Assembly (NCBI GenBank): GCA_016194725.1
Contig: JACQAW010000359.1
Location: 1-15,387, forward strand
Source of the DNA: Deltaproteobacteria bacterium
GTDB taxonomy: Bacteria; Bdellovibrionota; UBA1018; UBA923
Direction of reading: 5' to 3'
DNA length: 15,387 nt
Shown here: positions 5,773-13,535 of the stretch, in pieces
How the letters are laid out: every line of letters starts with the position of its first letter
Position numbering within the stretch: the first letter of the stretch is position 1
Notes under the pieces: model-generated
What the model was told of the DNA's origin: nothing
Databases searched by the model: none
What the model saw: only the letters and a program-made list of their open reading frames with translations
Translations under genes and position numbers: made by a program

Positions 5773-6810
5773 AACCACCTCGTGGGTGACTGTATAAGCG
5801 CCATCCAGCCAGCCCACGACTTCAGCCGCCGCCGGGTGCGCAATAGTGGAATATTCCGCGCGCAGCGCACTGACGATCTGCGGATCAATTTTTCCCAAAC
5901 CCAGATCCTGGAATAATACGACGTCTCGTTCGATGCAGGCGGCAAGCTGTTTTCCCAGTACCGCCACCGCAGCCGAATGAAATGCCTGATCTGCCGAGTA
6001 GGCTTTGCCTTGCCTGTAACTCTCAACCAATGTGAGCGCTGGAACGCGCGAAAGCACTGGCTGCAGCATGGGGTTGATCAGATGGCCGGACAAGTGGGCG
6101 CTCAGCGCGCCCGGCCTTCCGGTAAACGGGCGCAGGTGCAATACCTTGCTCATCGTCTCGGTGTCATTTACCGGATAGTTGTCCCAAAGCAGCGGCCTGC
6201 GCCCCAGAACCGCGCCAATTTGCTCCAGATGCGCAGTCGAATAGGACTGCGAACAGATTCGCTCGCCCGTCCAAAATATCTCGACCGCCGAATCCAGTGA
6301 CTGCCCCAGCTCATGCAAGTACTCGGGTGGCCTGAGCCCGAAAATTCGGTCCAGCACCGGATCAAGGGAATAGTAGGTGGGACACATGCTCAGCCGGCCA
6401 TGGCGCCAGCGTGCCGCTACCGCATGAACAAGTTTTACCTGTGCCCCGGCCAGTTCCGGCACGTCGCCTTTCATGTCGTCGAAAAGTATGGCGATGTGAT
6501 CGACATCCAGCGAGATGATTTCGTCGATCTTTTTTTTAATTAGATCCTCATCGTAATCAATGGGGCTAAGGCCCACGCCAAAGCTAAGCCCGAGCCGGCG
6601 AAAGCAGGCGGACAGGTTCCTTAGCTCGTGCAAGGTTTTCTCGGGCCAGGGCTCGCGCCAGCGACGGCGCAAAAACTCGTCACCCTTGGGCGCATACAGG
6701 TAGGTGCGATAACCATTAGCCGCCATGAACTCCGCGGCTTGCTCGCGTTCGCGCCAGGTCCAGGGCTTGCCGTAAAACCCTTCCACAATTCCCAGGCGAA
6801 AGGCGTTCAT
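5758..6810 (-). CDS. GH84-family beta-N-acetylglucosaminidase (O-GlcNAcase/NagJ-like), cytosolic catalytic domain only
   Basis: A 350-residue protein matching the GH84 catalytic barrel from its first residues (G-I-V-E-G-F-Y-G-K-P-W). Key features are K42 in Y-A-P-K-G-D, the catalytic Asp pair D111-D112 in L-F-D-D-M-K, W-T-G at 170-172, and W-D-N-Y-P-V-N-D at 199-206, a substrate-pocket signature of O-GlcNAcases. GH84 enzymes use substrate-assisted catalysis to remove terminal beta-GlcNAc. Most bacterial members are secreted and multidomain. This one has no signal peptide and no accessory domain, so it should act in the cytosol. The ATG at 6810 overlaps the permease stop (ATGA), and the open frame extending upstream to 7128 is rejected because the homology begins here. 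It is last in the operon, after an AmpG-like permease, which suggests it acts on imported GlcNAc-containing muropeptides (inference). An A8 run encodes I-K-K-K near residues 91-94. Confidence 0.88.
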   Translation of the reverse strand: MNAFRLGIVEGFYGKPWTWREREQAAEFMAANGYRTYLYAPKGDEFLRRRWREPWPEKTLHELRNLSACFRRLGLSFGVGLSPIDYDEDLIKKKIDEIISLDVDHIAILFDDMKGDVPELAGAQVKLVHAVAARWRHGRLSMCPTYYSLDPVLDRIFGLRPPEYLHELGQSLDSAVEIFWTGERICSQSYSTAHLEQIGAVLGRRPLLWDNYPVNDTETMSKVLHLRPFTGRPGALSAHLSGHLINPMLQPVLSRVPALTLVESYRQGKAYSADQAFHSAAVAVLGKQLAACIERDVVLFQDLGLGKIDPQIVSALRAEYSTIAHPAAAEVVGWLDGAYTVTHEVVLGQQ

Positions 6811-8108
6811 GTCGCGGCCACCGGGGCCTGTTCGAGCGGAATAAAATTCAATAGAATCATTCCTGGAATGGTCAGCACGCACACACAGATGAAGAACCAG
6901 AAATACCCCAGCTGGTTCTGAAGATAACCACTCAGAATACCAGCCAGCATCGCCCCCGCAGCCATCAAAGCGGTCACTATGGCGTAGTGCGAAGTTTGAA
7001 ACCGCGTGGCCTGGCAAATATACATCGTGTAGACCATATAGGATGCCAGGCCAAAACCATATGCAAACTGATCCACGGCCACGATGAAGTACATCGAGCC
7101 GGTTCCCGGCTGAGCATACGCCGCCCAAACATACATGAGATTAGGAACGTGCATCATGATGGCCATGGGCCACAGGCATCGCCGCAATCCAAACCTGGCT
7201 ACGGCCATTCCACCCAACATGCCGCCCAAGACCAACGCGACGACGCCGGCACTGCCAAGCACGGCGCCGGTCTGAACCGTGTCAAAGCCAAGACCGCCGG
7301 CTGCGCGTGAATCGAGCATGAACAGCCCCGAGGTCTTCCACACCATCGACTCGCCAAAGCGATAAAGCAGAATGAACAGTAAAACGGCAATGGCCTTGTC
7401 CTGCGCGAAAAAAGTCTTGAAAGCCTCAAAATAGGCGGCAGGCGCGAAATCTTTTGACGGCGCCAGCGCGGGTTTGTCTTCTGCCGCTATTGGCATGGCC
7501 CAGCCGGCATAGGCCACCAGTACGCCGTAAACCAGAGCGCCCACGAAGAGCGTGCGCCGCCAGGCATCTACCGTGGCCACGCCACGCTCTTCCCAAAGCC
7601 CCGCGAAAATAACCAGCGCGCCGGTGCAAAAAACCATGGCGAGCCTGAAAAAAGTCGAGCAGAACCCCAGAAAAAAAGCCTGCTCGTTTTTCTTGAGCGC
7701 GATCAGGTAATAGCCGTCCAGCGCGATGTCGTGAGTGGCCGAAAGAAACGCGAGCACGAGCAGAATACCCAGGGTGAGAGGAAAGAATACCTTCGTCTTC
7801 ACCGCCAGGGCCAGCGCAACCAGGGCCAGCGCGATTGCCACCTGCATGCTGAAAACCCAGCTGCGCTTGGTCGAGGTCAGGTCGACCAGCGGGCCCCAAA
7901 GCATTTTGATGATCCAGGGCCAAGCCAGCAAACTGGTCCAAAGCAAAATCTGCTCGTTGGCCACGCCCAGCTTTTTGTAAAGCAGCACCGAAAACTGCTG
8001 AACCAGAATTACGGGTAGTCCCTGCTGAAAATACAATGATGGAATGAACAGCCAGGGAGACTTAGCCCGCATTTCTTGCGGGCCAGCCCCGGCGGCCATG
8101 CGGCTCAT
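6807..8108 (-). CDS. AmpG-like MFS permease
   Basis: A 433-residue protein with about 12 predicted membrane segments. It aligns by eye with AmpG along its length: Q-G-L-P (29-32), K-M-L-W-G-P-L-V-D (68-76), F-L-S-A-T-H-D-I-A-L-D (119-129), a mid-protein L-Y-R-F-G-E-S segment, A-Y-G-F-G and S-H-Y-A-I-V-T-A-L near the C-terminus. AmpG imports GlcNAc-1,6-anhydroMurNAc (peptides) across the inner membrane for cell-wall recycling. Related permeases of the same group carry other solutes, so the substrate is not proven. It starts at ATG 8108, overlapping the previous stop as ATGA, with AAGGT a few bases upstream. Later Mets at residues 4 and 13 are alternatives. Its stop overlaps the GH84 start in the same way, which tightly couples permease and glycosidase. 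An alternative role as an exporter for the operon's lipid product is less likely given the AmpG resemblance. Confidence 0.82.
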   Translation of the reverse strand: MSRMAAGAGPQEMRAKSPWLFIPSLYFQQGLPVILVQQFSVLLYKKLGVANEQILLWTSLLAWPWIIKMLWGPLVDLTSTKRSWVFSMQVAIALALVALALAVKTKVFFPLTLGILLVLAFLSATHDIALDGYYLIALKKNEQAFFLGFCSTFFRLAMVFCTGALVIFAGLWEERGVATVDAWRRTLFVGALVYGVLVAYAGWAMPIAAEDKPALAPSKDFAPAAYFEAFKTFFAQDKAIAVLLFILLYRFGESMVWKTSGLFMLDSRAAGGLGFDTVQTGAVLGSAGVVALVLGGMLGGMAVARFGLRRCLWPMAIMMHVPNLMYVWAAYAQPGTGSMYFIVAVDQFAYGFGLASYMVYTMYICQATRFQTSHYAIVTALMAAGAMLAGILSGYLQNQLGYFWFFICVCVLTIPGMILLNFIPLEQAPVAAT

Positions 8109-8971
8109 ACTACCTTGTAAGGCAAATCAAACGCCGCATTCATGTGCTTGGCGTACCTGAACTGAAACGGCTGTTCTTCGATTTCCAGCCCGCGCAGCAG
8201 CGTCGACCGCGGCGAGTTGCCCAGTTTCAAATAAGGCCGATCGGGCTTGGCGCCCTTCTTGAACAGCACGCCCATGTGCTTGTTGACGTTAAACGACGCC
8301 GTGAAATTCGTGCGGCTGGTGAGAAACCGGTTTTCGAGCTTCGAGTAAAGATTCGTGCTGACGTCGAATTTGCTGGGTGCTCCGGCCATGGGTACGCGCA
8401 GCTCGAAGTAAGCGGCGCCGTCGCTGTCATGCGCCACCGTGACGCAGTCGCCGCGGTCTTCGGTCACGTCAATGTCTTCGGTTACCTTGGGCAAACCCCA
8501 GATCTTGTTGCCACGCAGCTGATTTTCCTTTGAGGTCACCGGCATGCTGAATACGTAATAGCCCATGCTCGGAAAAAAACCGGCAGCCACCATGGGCAGA
8601 ATGGGAAGATCCAGTTTCGGCTCGTTGAGCACGGGAATCATCATCGAAATTTCGTTATAGGGCAAAACGTTCATGACGTTTTTGTATTCGTAGCACGAGA
8701 AAACCACCAGCGAACGCCCCTTGGTCATGCGTACGGGCCGCAGCCCGGGATGAGGCAAAATAGCTTTTGCCTGCTGGTAATCGCACATGAAAATTCCGAT
8801 CGCGCAAGTCACGTCGCTATATAACGTGGGAAAACGATAGTTCTTGGTAACCCGTTCGTTAAGCTGCAAGGGCTGTGGCGCATGGCGCAGCTCGAAGCGC
8901 TTGAAGAAGGGGTCCAGGAATTTGTCGGCGTTATCGGGCATGCGATCAACGATTTCGGTGTTGGCTTTCAT
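8105..8971 (-). CDS. Acetoacetate decarboxylase-family protein
   Basis: A 288-residue protein of the acetoacetate decarboxylase (ADC) fold. The Schiff-base lysine region reads N-K-I-W-G-L-P-K-V (145-153). K152 corresponds to the catalytic Lys115 of the Clostridium enzyme, but the following residue is Val instead of Lys116, which lowers the pKa of Lys115 there. The family's P-Y-N-E-I is present at 94-98 with E97. The protein is longer than the roughly 245-residue classical enzyme. ADC decarboxylates a beta-keto acid to a ketone, while distant family members are aldolase-dehydratases, so activity is uncertain. The start at ATG 8971 overlaps the oleD stop (ATGA); an upstream extension to 9007 is rejected. 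Placed immediately after OleD, it could act on the beta-keto acid made by OleA or on a related acyl intermediate (inference). No signal peptide, so probably cytosolic. Confidence 0.85.
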   Translation of the reverse strand: MKANTEIVDRMPDNADKFLDPFFKRFELRHAPQPLQLNERVTKNYRFPTLYSDVTCAIGIFMCDYQQAKAILPHPGLRPVRMTKGRSLVVFSCYEYKNVMNVLPYNEISMMIPVLNEPKLDLPILPMVAAGFFPSMGYYVFSMPVTSKENQLRGNKIWGLPKVTEDIDVTEDRGDCVTVAHDSDGAAYFELRVPMAGAPSKFDVSTNLYSKLENRFLTSRTNFTASFNVNKHMGVLFKKGAKPDRPYLKLGNSPRSTLLRGLEIEEQPFQFRYAKHMNAAFDLPYKVV

Positions 8972-9999
8972 AGCTTTACTTTTACTGGGCTGGCGCTGGA
9001 TGCGCAATCACGTTCTGCGTGCAGCCACCGCCCCAGGCGCTTCAACCCTTCCTCGATCGTCACTCGTGGAGCGTACCCCAGGTCGCGCCTGGCCTGAGAA
9101 ATATCAAACCAATGCGCGGTACCCAGCTCTTCGGCCAGAAACCGGGTCATCACGGGTTCGCCGGCGATATTGAAAATCCGGTAGGCGGTTTCAAGGCAGC
9201 TGCCCGCCAATCGTGCCACGCCGACAGAGACACTGCGCTGCATGGGCGGCAGGTTTCCCGCTGCCAGAATTCCGTTAATCAGCGTGGACAGCTCGAGCGG
9301 CTCGCCATTTGAAAGAAAATATATTTTTCCGGCTACGGCCGACCCGGGCGCAAGTCGATCGGCCGCAAGCAGATGAGCATCAGCGGCGTTGTCGATGTAA
9401 ATCGAGTCGACCTTGTTGGTGCCGGCGCCCACGCGTCTCAGCTTTCCAGCCCTCCCGCGCGCAAGAATGCGCGGAACAAGGTGATTGTCGCCCGGGCCCC
9501 AAATCAGGTGCGGCCTAAGCGAAACGGTTGCCAGCTCAGGCCCGTTGGCCGCGACGACGAGACGTTCGGCGATGGCCTTGGTTTCGGGGTAATGCGCGTG
9601 ATAGCGCGTCGGGTATGCCACATCTTCGTTTACGCCTTCCAGGTCGGTGCCCCCAAACACCACGCTGGGCGAGCTGGTATAGACCAGCCTGCGCACCCCG
9701 TGTGCGCGGCAGCTCTTGATGACATTTTCAGTGCCCACGACATTCGGCCCATAAAACGAATCGCGCGAGCCCCAGATTCCAGGTTTTGCCGCCACATGAA
9801 AAACCGCGTCGACTCCATCACAGGCATCGGCCACCGACGCCACGTCAGTCAGATCGCCCTGTATAACCTGCACGCCCAGCTCGCGCAGCGCCGGATAGTC
9901 GCCGCGCGCGAAGCTGCGCACCTGGTCGCCGCGCGCAAGCAAACGCTCAACGATTGCCCGGCCCAAAAATCCACCGCCACCCGTAACCAACGCCTTCAT
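8968..9999 (-). CDS. oleD: OleD: 2-alkyl-3-oxoalkanoate reductase (NADPH-dependent SDR)
   Basis: A 343-residue extended short-chain dehydrogenase of the 3beta-HSD/epimerase type. It begins M-K-A-L-V-T-G-G-G-G-F-L-G, a Rossmann dinucleotide motif (6-13). The catalytic Y137-x3-K141 lies in H-Y-P-E-T-K, with T-S-S (108-110) as the serine strand and R-P-H-L-I-W-G-P-G-D typical of OleD proteins. In olefin biosynthesis OleD reduces the 2-alkyl-3-keto acid made by OleA to the 3-hydroxy acid used by OleC. Alone this would be only an SDR, but its place immediately after OleC in an A-B-C-D order makes the assignment strong. The start ATG (9999) overlaps the oleC stop by 4 bp and is preceded by AAAGG. 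Its own stop overlaps the decarboxylase-like gene's start. The C-terminal Lys/Val-rich tail (V-K-V-K-L) is short and unremarkable. Confidence 0.93.
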   Translation of the reverse strand: MKALVTGGGGFLGRAIVERLLARGDQVRSFARGDYPALRELGVQVIQGDLTDVASVADACDGVDAVFHVAAKPGIWGSRDSFYGPNVVGTENVIKSCRAHGVRRLVYTSSPSVVFGGTDLEGVNEDVAYPTRYHAHYPETKAIAERLVVAANGPELATVSLRPHLIWGPGDNHLVPRILARGRAGKLRRVGAGTNKVDSIYIDNAADAHLLAADRLAPGSAVAGKIYFLSNGEPLELSTLINGILAAGNLPPMQRSVSVGVARLAGSCLETAYRIFNIAGEPVMTRFLAEELGTAHWFDISQARRDLGYAPRVTIEEGLKRLGRWLHAERDCASSASPVKVKL

Positions 10000-11606
10000 G
10001 ACAGCCTTTGCGCGGCCCAGATGGCCAGCTTTTCGCGGAAAATTTTTGCGTTGTGCCGAATGTCGACTGGAAATTTCGGGTGTACCAGAAAAGTGTCGAT
10101 CTGGCTGGTCACGGGGTTGCTCCGGGCGAGTTGCCGCAACTCACCGTCCAGCTGCTCGCGCCTGCCACCGGGCCTCAGCTCGATGCACATCACTGCGCGC
10201 TGTTTGCCCGGCAGGCCTACGCCCACCAGCGCGCTGCGAAACACTTTCGGGTGAGTGTTCATGATCCCTTCGCAGGGATCGGAAAACAAAGTGCCGGTCT
10301 CTGTTACCACGCGGTGGGCTTTGCGCCCGAAAAACCAGAGCCTGCCGCTTTCGTCAAAACGGCCCACGTCGCCCATGCGGTGCCAGACCTGGCCGCCTTC
10401 ACCCGCAATTTTGGCCATCTTCGTGGCTTCCTCGCGGGCAAAATACTCGCGCGTCACCACTGGGCCGCGCACCACGATTTCGCCAACCGCACCCGGCGCC
10501 ACGACAAGCTCGGGCGACCAGGTTTCGATTGCGTCGTCGCTGATTCCAATAATTCGAATGTCGATTTCGCCCGCGGGCCGCCCCACGCAGGTACCCGCCC
10601 CTTTTTGGGTTTCAGCGCCGGTGTGCTCGATGATTTCCGTACTGCCTATCGTGGCCACTGGAAGCGCTTCGGTGGCGCCATAGGGAGTATGTATCTCGAC
10701 ACCCGGGCTCAGCATCGAGGCAAAGCTTGCCAGCACCGGCGACGGCACCGGGGCGCCCGCCGATATCACGCGTCGAAGCGAGGGCAGCTTTACGCCTTTT
10801 GCCTCGCCGTATTTTGCCACTCGAGCCAGCAGAGCTGGCGAGCCAAACATATGGGTCACCTTGTATTTTTGAACCGGTCCAATGATATTTTCGGGACGCA
10901 CGAGTGCCGGCTTGCGCGGATCCATATCGGGAATAATGGCGGTCATGCCCAGGGCCGGATCAAAGAGCGCGAAGAGAGGAAACGTGGGCAAATCAATTTC
11001 GTCAGAGCCAATGCCGTACTGCTTTTGCAGCGTGCGCACCTGGGCGTCGAACATGCCGTGGCGATACAGCGCACCCTTGGCCAGCCCCGTGCTGCCGGTG
11101 GTGAAGAGCACGGCAGCCGGGTCATTGGCGCGCGCAGCAGCCATTTCATAACGTTCGGAATTGCGGCTGCGCAGCTTTTTCAAGCGGTGACCGCCCCAGA
11201 AAATCCTGGGCCCAACCGTGACTTTGATTTTAGCCGTGGGCAAAGTGCGGGTCAGGGTTTTCAAAGCTAGAGCGGCCGGAACACCGATAAAAGCCTGGGG
11301 TTTGATTTCGCCCAGGCAGCGCAACATGTTTTTCAGACCCATGCCCGGGTCGATGAGCACCATGACTGCGCCAACTTTAAAAAGCGCGAAAGCCAGCGTG
11401 AAAAATTCAGAACCTGGTGGCACCAGCAAGGCCACGCTGGTGTCGCGGCGAATTCCGATAGCGTCAAACCCATGCGCGTAGCGATCGCTTTCCTGGTCAA
11501 GCTCTTGAAAGGTGAGCTTTCGCCCGCTGGCGCACAAGATGATAGCGTCCTTTTGCGGAAACCGCTCGGCCATCAGGCGCAGATGCGAGGCAATATTGGC
11601 GTTCAC
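9996..11606 (-). CDS. oleC: OleC: olefin beta-lactone synthetase (adenylate-forming)
   Basis: A 536-residue member of the acyl/aryl-CoA ligase (ANL) superfamily. ATP-binding motif A3 is at 169-178 (T-T-G-S-T-G-L-A-K-G), T-P-Y-G-A-T-E at 307-313, M-G-D at 411-413 followed by the hinge F-F-G-R-K-A, and the C-terminal catalytic Lys K521 in R-H-N-A-K-I. The D-I-R-H-N-A-K-I-F-R-E-K-L ending is characteristic of OleC. OleC activates the 3-hydroxy group or acid with ATP and closes a cis-beta-lactone instead of forming a CoA ester. It starts with GTG at 11606, overlapping the oleB stop as GTGA, and overlaps oleD as ATGA. It is not fused to OleB, unlike the actinobacterial OleBC fusion. Long plus-strand frames across this gene (for example 10008-11270) lack recognisable protein features and are GC-driven shadows. 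Confidence 0.94.
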   Translation of the reverse strand: MNANIASHLRLMAERFPQKDAIILCASGRKLTFQELDQESDRYAHGFDAIGIRRDTSVALLVPPGSEFFTLAFALFKVGAVMVLIDPGMGLKNMLRCLGEIKPQAFIGVPAALALKTLTRTLPTAKIKVTVGPRIFWGGHRLKKLRSRNSERYEMAAARANDPAAVLFTTGSTGLAKGALYRHGMFDAQVRTLQKQYGIGSDEIDLPTFPLFALFDPALGMTAIIPDMDPRKPALVRPENIIGPVQKYKVTHMFGSPALLARVAKYGEAKGVKLPSLRRVISAGAPVPSPVLASFASMLSPGVEIHTPYGATEALPVATIGSTEIIEHTGAETQKGAGTCVGRPAGEIDIRIIGISDDAIETWSPELVVAPGAVGEIVVRGPVVTREYFAREEATKMAKIAGEGGQVWHRMGDVGRFDESGRLWFFGRKAHRVVTETGTLFSDPCEGIMNTHPKVFRSALVGVGLPGKQRAVMCIELRPGGRREQLDGELRQLARSNPVTSQIDTFLVHPKFPVDIRHNAKIFREKLAIWAAQRLS

Positions 11607-12490
11607 GCGATGAACTCGCGAATCATGGGAATCAGGCGGTCGGCCGCGTCTTCCAGCACGTAGTGGCCGGCGTCTTCAAATACCTTGACCTGCGCCTTCG
11701 GAAAGCGCTCCTGCCATTCGGCCAGGAAATGGTCGTCAAACACGAAGTCATGGCGGCCCCAGCCGATGAACATGGGCACGTGCTGCAGCTGCTTCAATCC
11801 TTCTTCGACGGCCAGTACCGTATCGTAGCTGGCGTCGCCCGGGTTCAGCGGAATGTCCTGTACGAAGCGCAGCGTGGCGATTCGGTTTTGCCACGAATCA
11901 TAGGGCGCCGTAAGCCCCGCACGCACGCGCGGGCTGAGCGGGTGTTTGACTGCCATTCTCGTGGCCAGTCCGGCAAAGGCGTTCAAGCCGCGTACGGCTA
12001 ATGCGCCGAACGGACGCACGTCGCGCACCATTCTGAGCGTGAATGGCAGGCGTTTTGATTTGGGCATCCGAAAACCAGACGTGTTCAGAATAACCAGCCG
12101 TTCGATGAGCTCGGGATGGCGGGTGGCCCAGCCCAGGCCAATCATGCCGCCCCAGTCGTGCACGACCAGCGTAATCTTGCCCTTGATCTTCAAAGAATCG
12201 ATCAGTGCCTCGAGATCGGACACGCGTTGCTCCAAGGTGTACGCATAGTCCTTGTCTGACGGCTTGTCTGAAAGGCCGCAGCCCATGTGGTCGGGCACGA
12301 TGACGCGGTTCGAGCCGCGCAGAGCCTGCACCAGGTGCCGAAAATAAAAAGACCAGGTGGGATTGCCGTGCACCAGCACTACGGCGTCGCCCTTGCCTTC
12401 ATCCAGGTAGTGGTAACGATTTTCGCCACGGTCCAGGTAGTTGCTCTTGAACGGGTACAGGTCACGATAATCTTCGCGTTTAAACGCCAT
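11603..12490 (-). CDS. oleB: OleB: beta-lactone decarboxylase (alpha/beta hydrolase, haloalkane dehalogenase-like)
   Basis: A 295-residue alpha/beta hydrolase. The oxyanion-region motif H-G-N-P-T-W-S-F (41-48), the nucleophile D112 in V-V-H-D-W-G-G, a likely acid D248 in G-R-H-D-F-V-F and the base H276 in D-A-G-H-Y form a haloalkane-dehalogenase-type triad with Asp instead of Ser. OleB proteins share this triad but decarboxylate the beta-lactone from OleC to the cis-olefin and CO2. Sequence alone resembles a dehalogenase; the position between oleA and oleC decides the call. It starts at ATG 12490, 3 bp after the oleA stop (TGA-GAT-ATG arrangement), and ends overlapping oleC's GTG. OleB, OleC and OleD form large complexes in known systems, and stoichiometric expression fits the coupled layout. 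Confidence 0.93.
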   Translation of the reverse strand: MAFKREDYRDLYPFKSNYLDRGENRYHYLDEGKGDAVVLVHGNPTWSFYFRHLVQALRGSNRVIVPDHMGCGLSDKPSDKDYAYTLEQRVSDLEALIDSLKIKGKITLVVHDWGGMIGLGWATRHPELIERLVILNTSGFRMPKSKRLPFTLRMVRDVRPFGALAVRGLNAFAGLATRMAVKHPLSPRVRAGLTAPYDSWQNRIATLRFVQDIPLNPGDASYDTVLAVEEGLKQLQHVPMFIGWGRHDFVFDDHFLAEWQERFPKAQVKVFEDAGHYVLEDAADRLIPMIREFIA

Positions 12491-12493
12491 ATC

Positions 12494-13534
12494 TCACCAT
12501 TCCACTCCCAGCATCATGCAGTTGAGCCCGCTGCCAATTCCCAGCAGGCCGACGCGATCGCCCGCGCGCACGACTTCGCGCTCGGCTGCAATCGCCAGTG
12601 TCATCGGCAACGAAACGGTTCCGATGTTTCCAAGGTATTCGAAGGTCGAAAAGTCGCGATCGAGCGGAATTTCGAGCGCCCCAAGAATGGCCGCGCGGTG
12701 GCCGGCCGTGACTTGATGGCAAATCACGCGGTCAACCTGGCTTGGCGACCATTTCGTCGTCTCCAGAAAATCGCGCCAGGTGGCACGGCCCAGCGTTACT
12801 CCATGGGTCAGCACCGCGGGCGCATCGGTTTCCATGATCATGGGCGCGCTGGCCGGAATGCCCGTGTCCGGGCCCCAGCGGCAAATCTTGTGGTGCTCGG
12901 GCGCGCTTCGAATGGCCTGGCTAATCAGGCGATGCTGCGAAACCGAAAGCTCCGAGTCGGTAAGTAGCACGGCAACCGCGCCCGAGCCGCCGGTAAGCGT
13001 GGCGAGCGTGGTCTTGTAATTGTCCATCGTGGCCGCGCGCAGAAGCCGCTCGATCATGAGATCGTTGATTTCGCGCGACGACTCGCACGACACCACCAGG
13101 CCAGCCCTGATTTGCCCCAGCTCGATTCGGTTGGCCACGTCAATCATGCCCGAAAGAATTCCCAGGCACGCATTTGAGATGTCCTGAATCACGGCCGCGC
13201 CACCAATGCCCAGGCCCGCCGCCACCGCGCACGCGGTGGCTGGTTCCAGATTGTCGCGACACACACCGCAGTAAATCACGGCGCCAATTTCGCTCGCCTC
13301 AAATCCCGATGTCGCCATGGCTTTACGGGCCGCGGCCAGCGCGCCGTCGCTCATGCGCTGGCCCGGGTTCCAGAAACGGCGCTCACGAATACCCGACAGC
13401 GCGGCCAGCTGACCCGGCGAAATATACAATGACTTGTAAAGCGGAGCCAGCCGGTCTTCGAGCGCGGCGCTCGTGACCACGTTAGGTGCCAGCTCATAGC
13501 CCAGGGCTTCGATGCAAACGCGGGAATATCTCAT
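12494..13534 (-). CDS. oleA: OleA: head-to-head acyl-CoA/ACP condensing thiolase
   Basis: A 346-residue thiolase-fold protein of the FabH-like branch. The catalytic Cys is C123 (S-N-A-C-L-G), with H273 (C-H-Q-V) and N303 (G-N-I-G-T-V). E97 in L-E-P-A-T corresponds to the inter-subunit base (Glu117 of Xanthomonas OleA), with identical E-to-C (26) and H-to-N (30) spacing. OleA joins two fatty acyl thioesters in a non-decarboxylative Claisen reaction to a 2-alkyl-3-keto acid. The G-I-G-S-G-L-N-C ending is OleA-like, and FabH is rejected because of the Glu and the gene context. The start at ATG 13534 follows the Pfa-like stop with a single base between (TGAAATG), and GGAG lies 10 nt upstream inside the preceding gene. 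The upstream extension to 13570 is rejected. This 1-bp junction is the strongest evidence that the polyene synthase supplies OleA. Confidence 0.94.
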   Translation of the reverse strand: MRYSRVCIEALGYELAPNVVTSAALEDRLAPLYKSLYISPGQLAALSGIRERRFWNPGQRMSDGALAAARKAMATSGFEASEIGAVIYCGVCRDNLEPATACAVAAGLGIGGAAVIQDISNACLGILSGMIDVANRIELGQIRAGLVVSCESSREINDLMIERLLRAATMDNYKTTLATLTGGSGAVAVLLTDSELSVSQHRLISQAIRSAPEHHKICRWGPDTGIPASAPMIMETDAPAVLTHGVTLGRATWRDFLETTKWSPSQVDRVICHQVTAGHRAAILGALEIPLDRDFSTFEYLGNIGTVSLPMTLAIAAEREVVRAGDRVGLLGIGSGLNCMMLGVEW

Positions 13535-13535
13535 T

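Noticed and set aside
6530..6537. A8 run in GH84 (and T8 at 4165-4172 in PAP2) as phase-variation tracts
   Set aside because: Eight bases encoding Lys or Phe runs is within chance; both frames are intact and no contingency-type context is present.
6811..7128. Upstream extension of the GH84 frame
   Set aside because: It lies inside the permease in another frame, reads as Cys/Trp-rich nonsense, and the GH84 homology begins at the ATGA-coupled start at 6810.
10008..11270. Long plus-strand open frame (420 codons) across oleC, and another at 9373-10254 across oleD/oleC
   Set aside because: High-GC coding DNA routinely leaves long antisense frames. The translations are rich in Arg, His, Ala and Gly without motifs, while the minus strand encodes clear OleC and OleD motifs.
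11603..12490. Haloalkane dehalogenase
   Set aside because: The Asp triad fits, but placement between oleA and oleC and the OleB-like N-terminus make beta-lactone decarboxylase far more likely.
12494..13534. FabH (ketoacyl-ACP synthase III)
   Set aside because: The conserved Glu97 (OleA Glu117 equivalent) and the ole gene order point to OleA; no other fatty acid synthesis genes of the fab type are adjacent.
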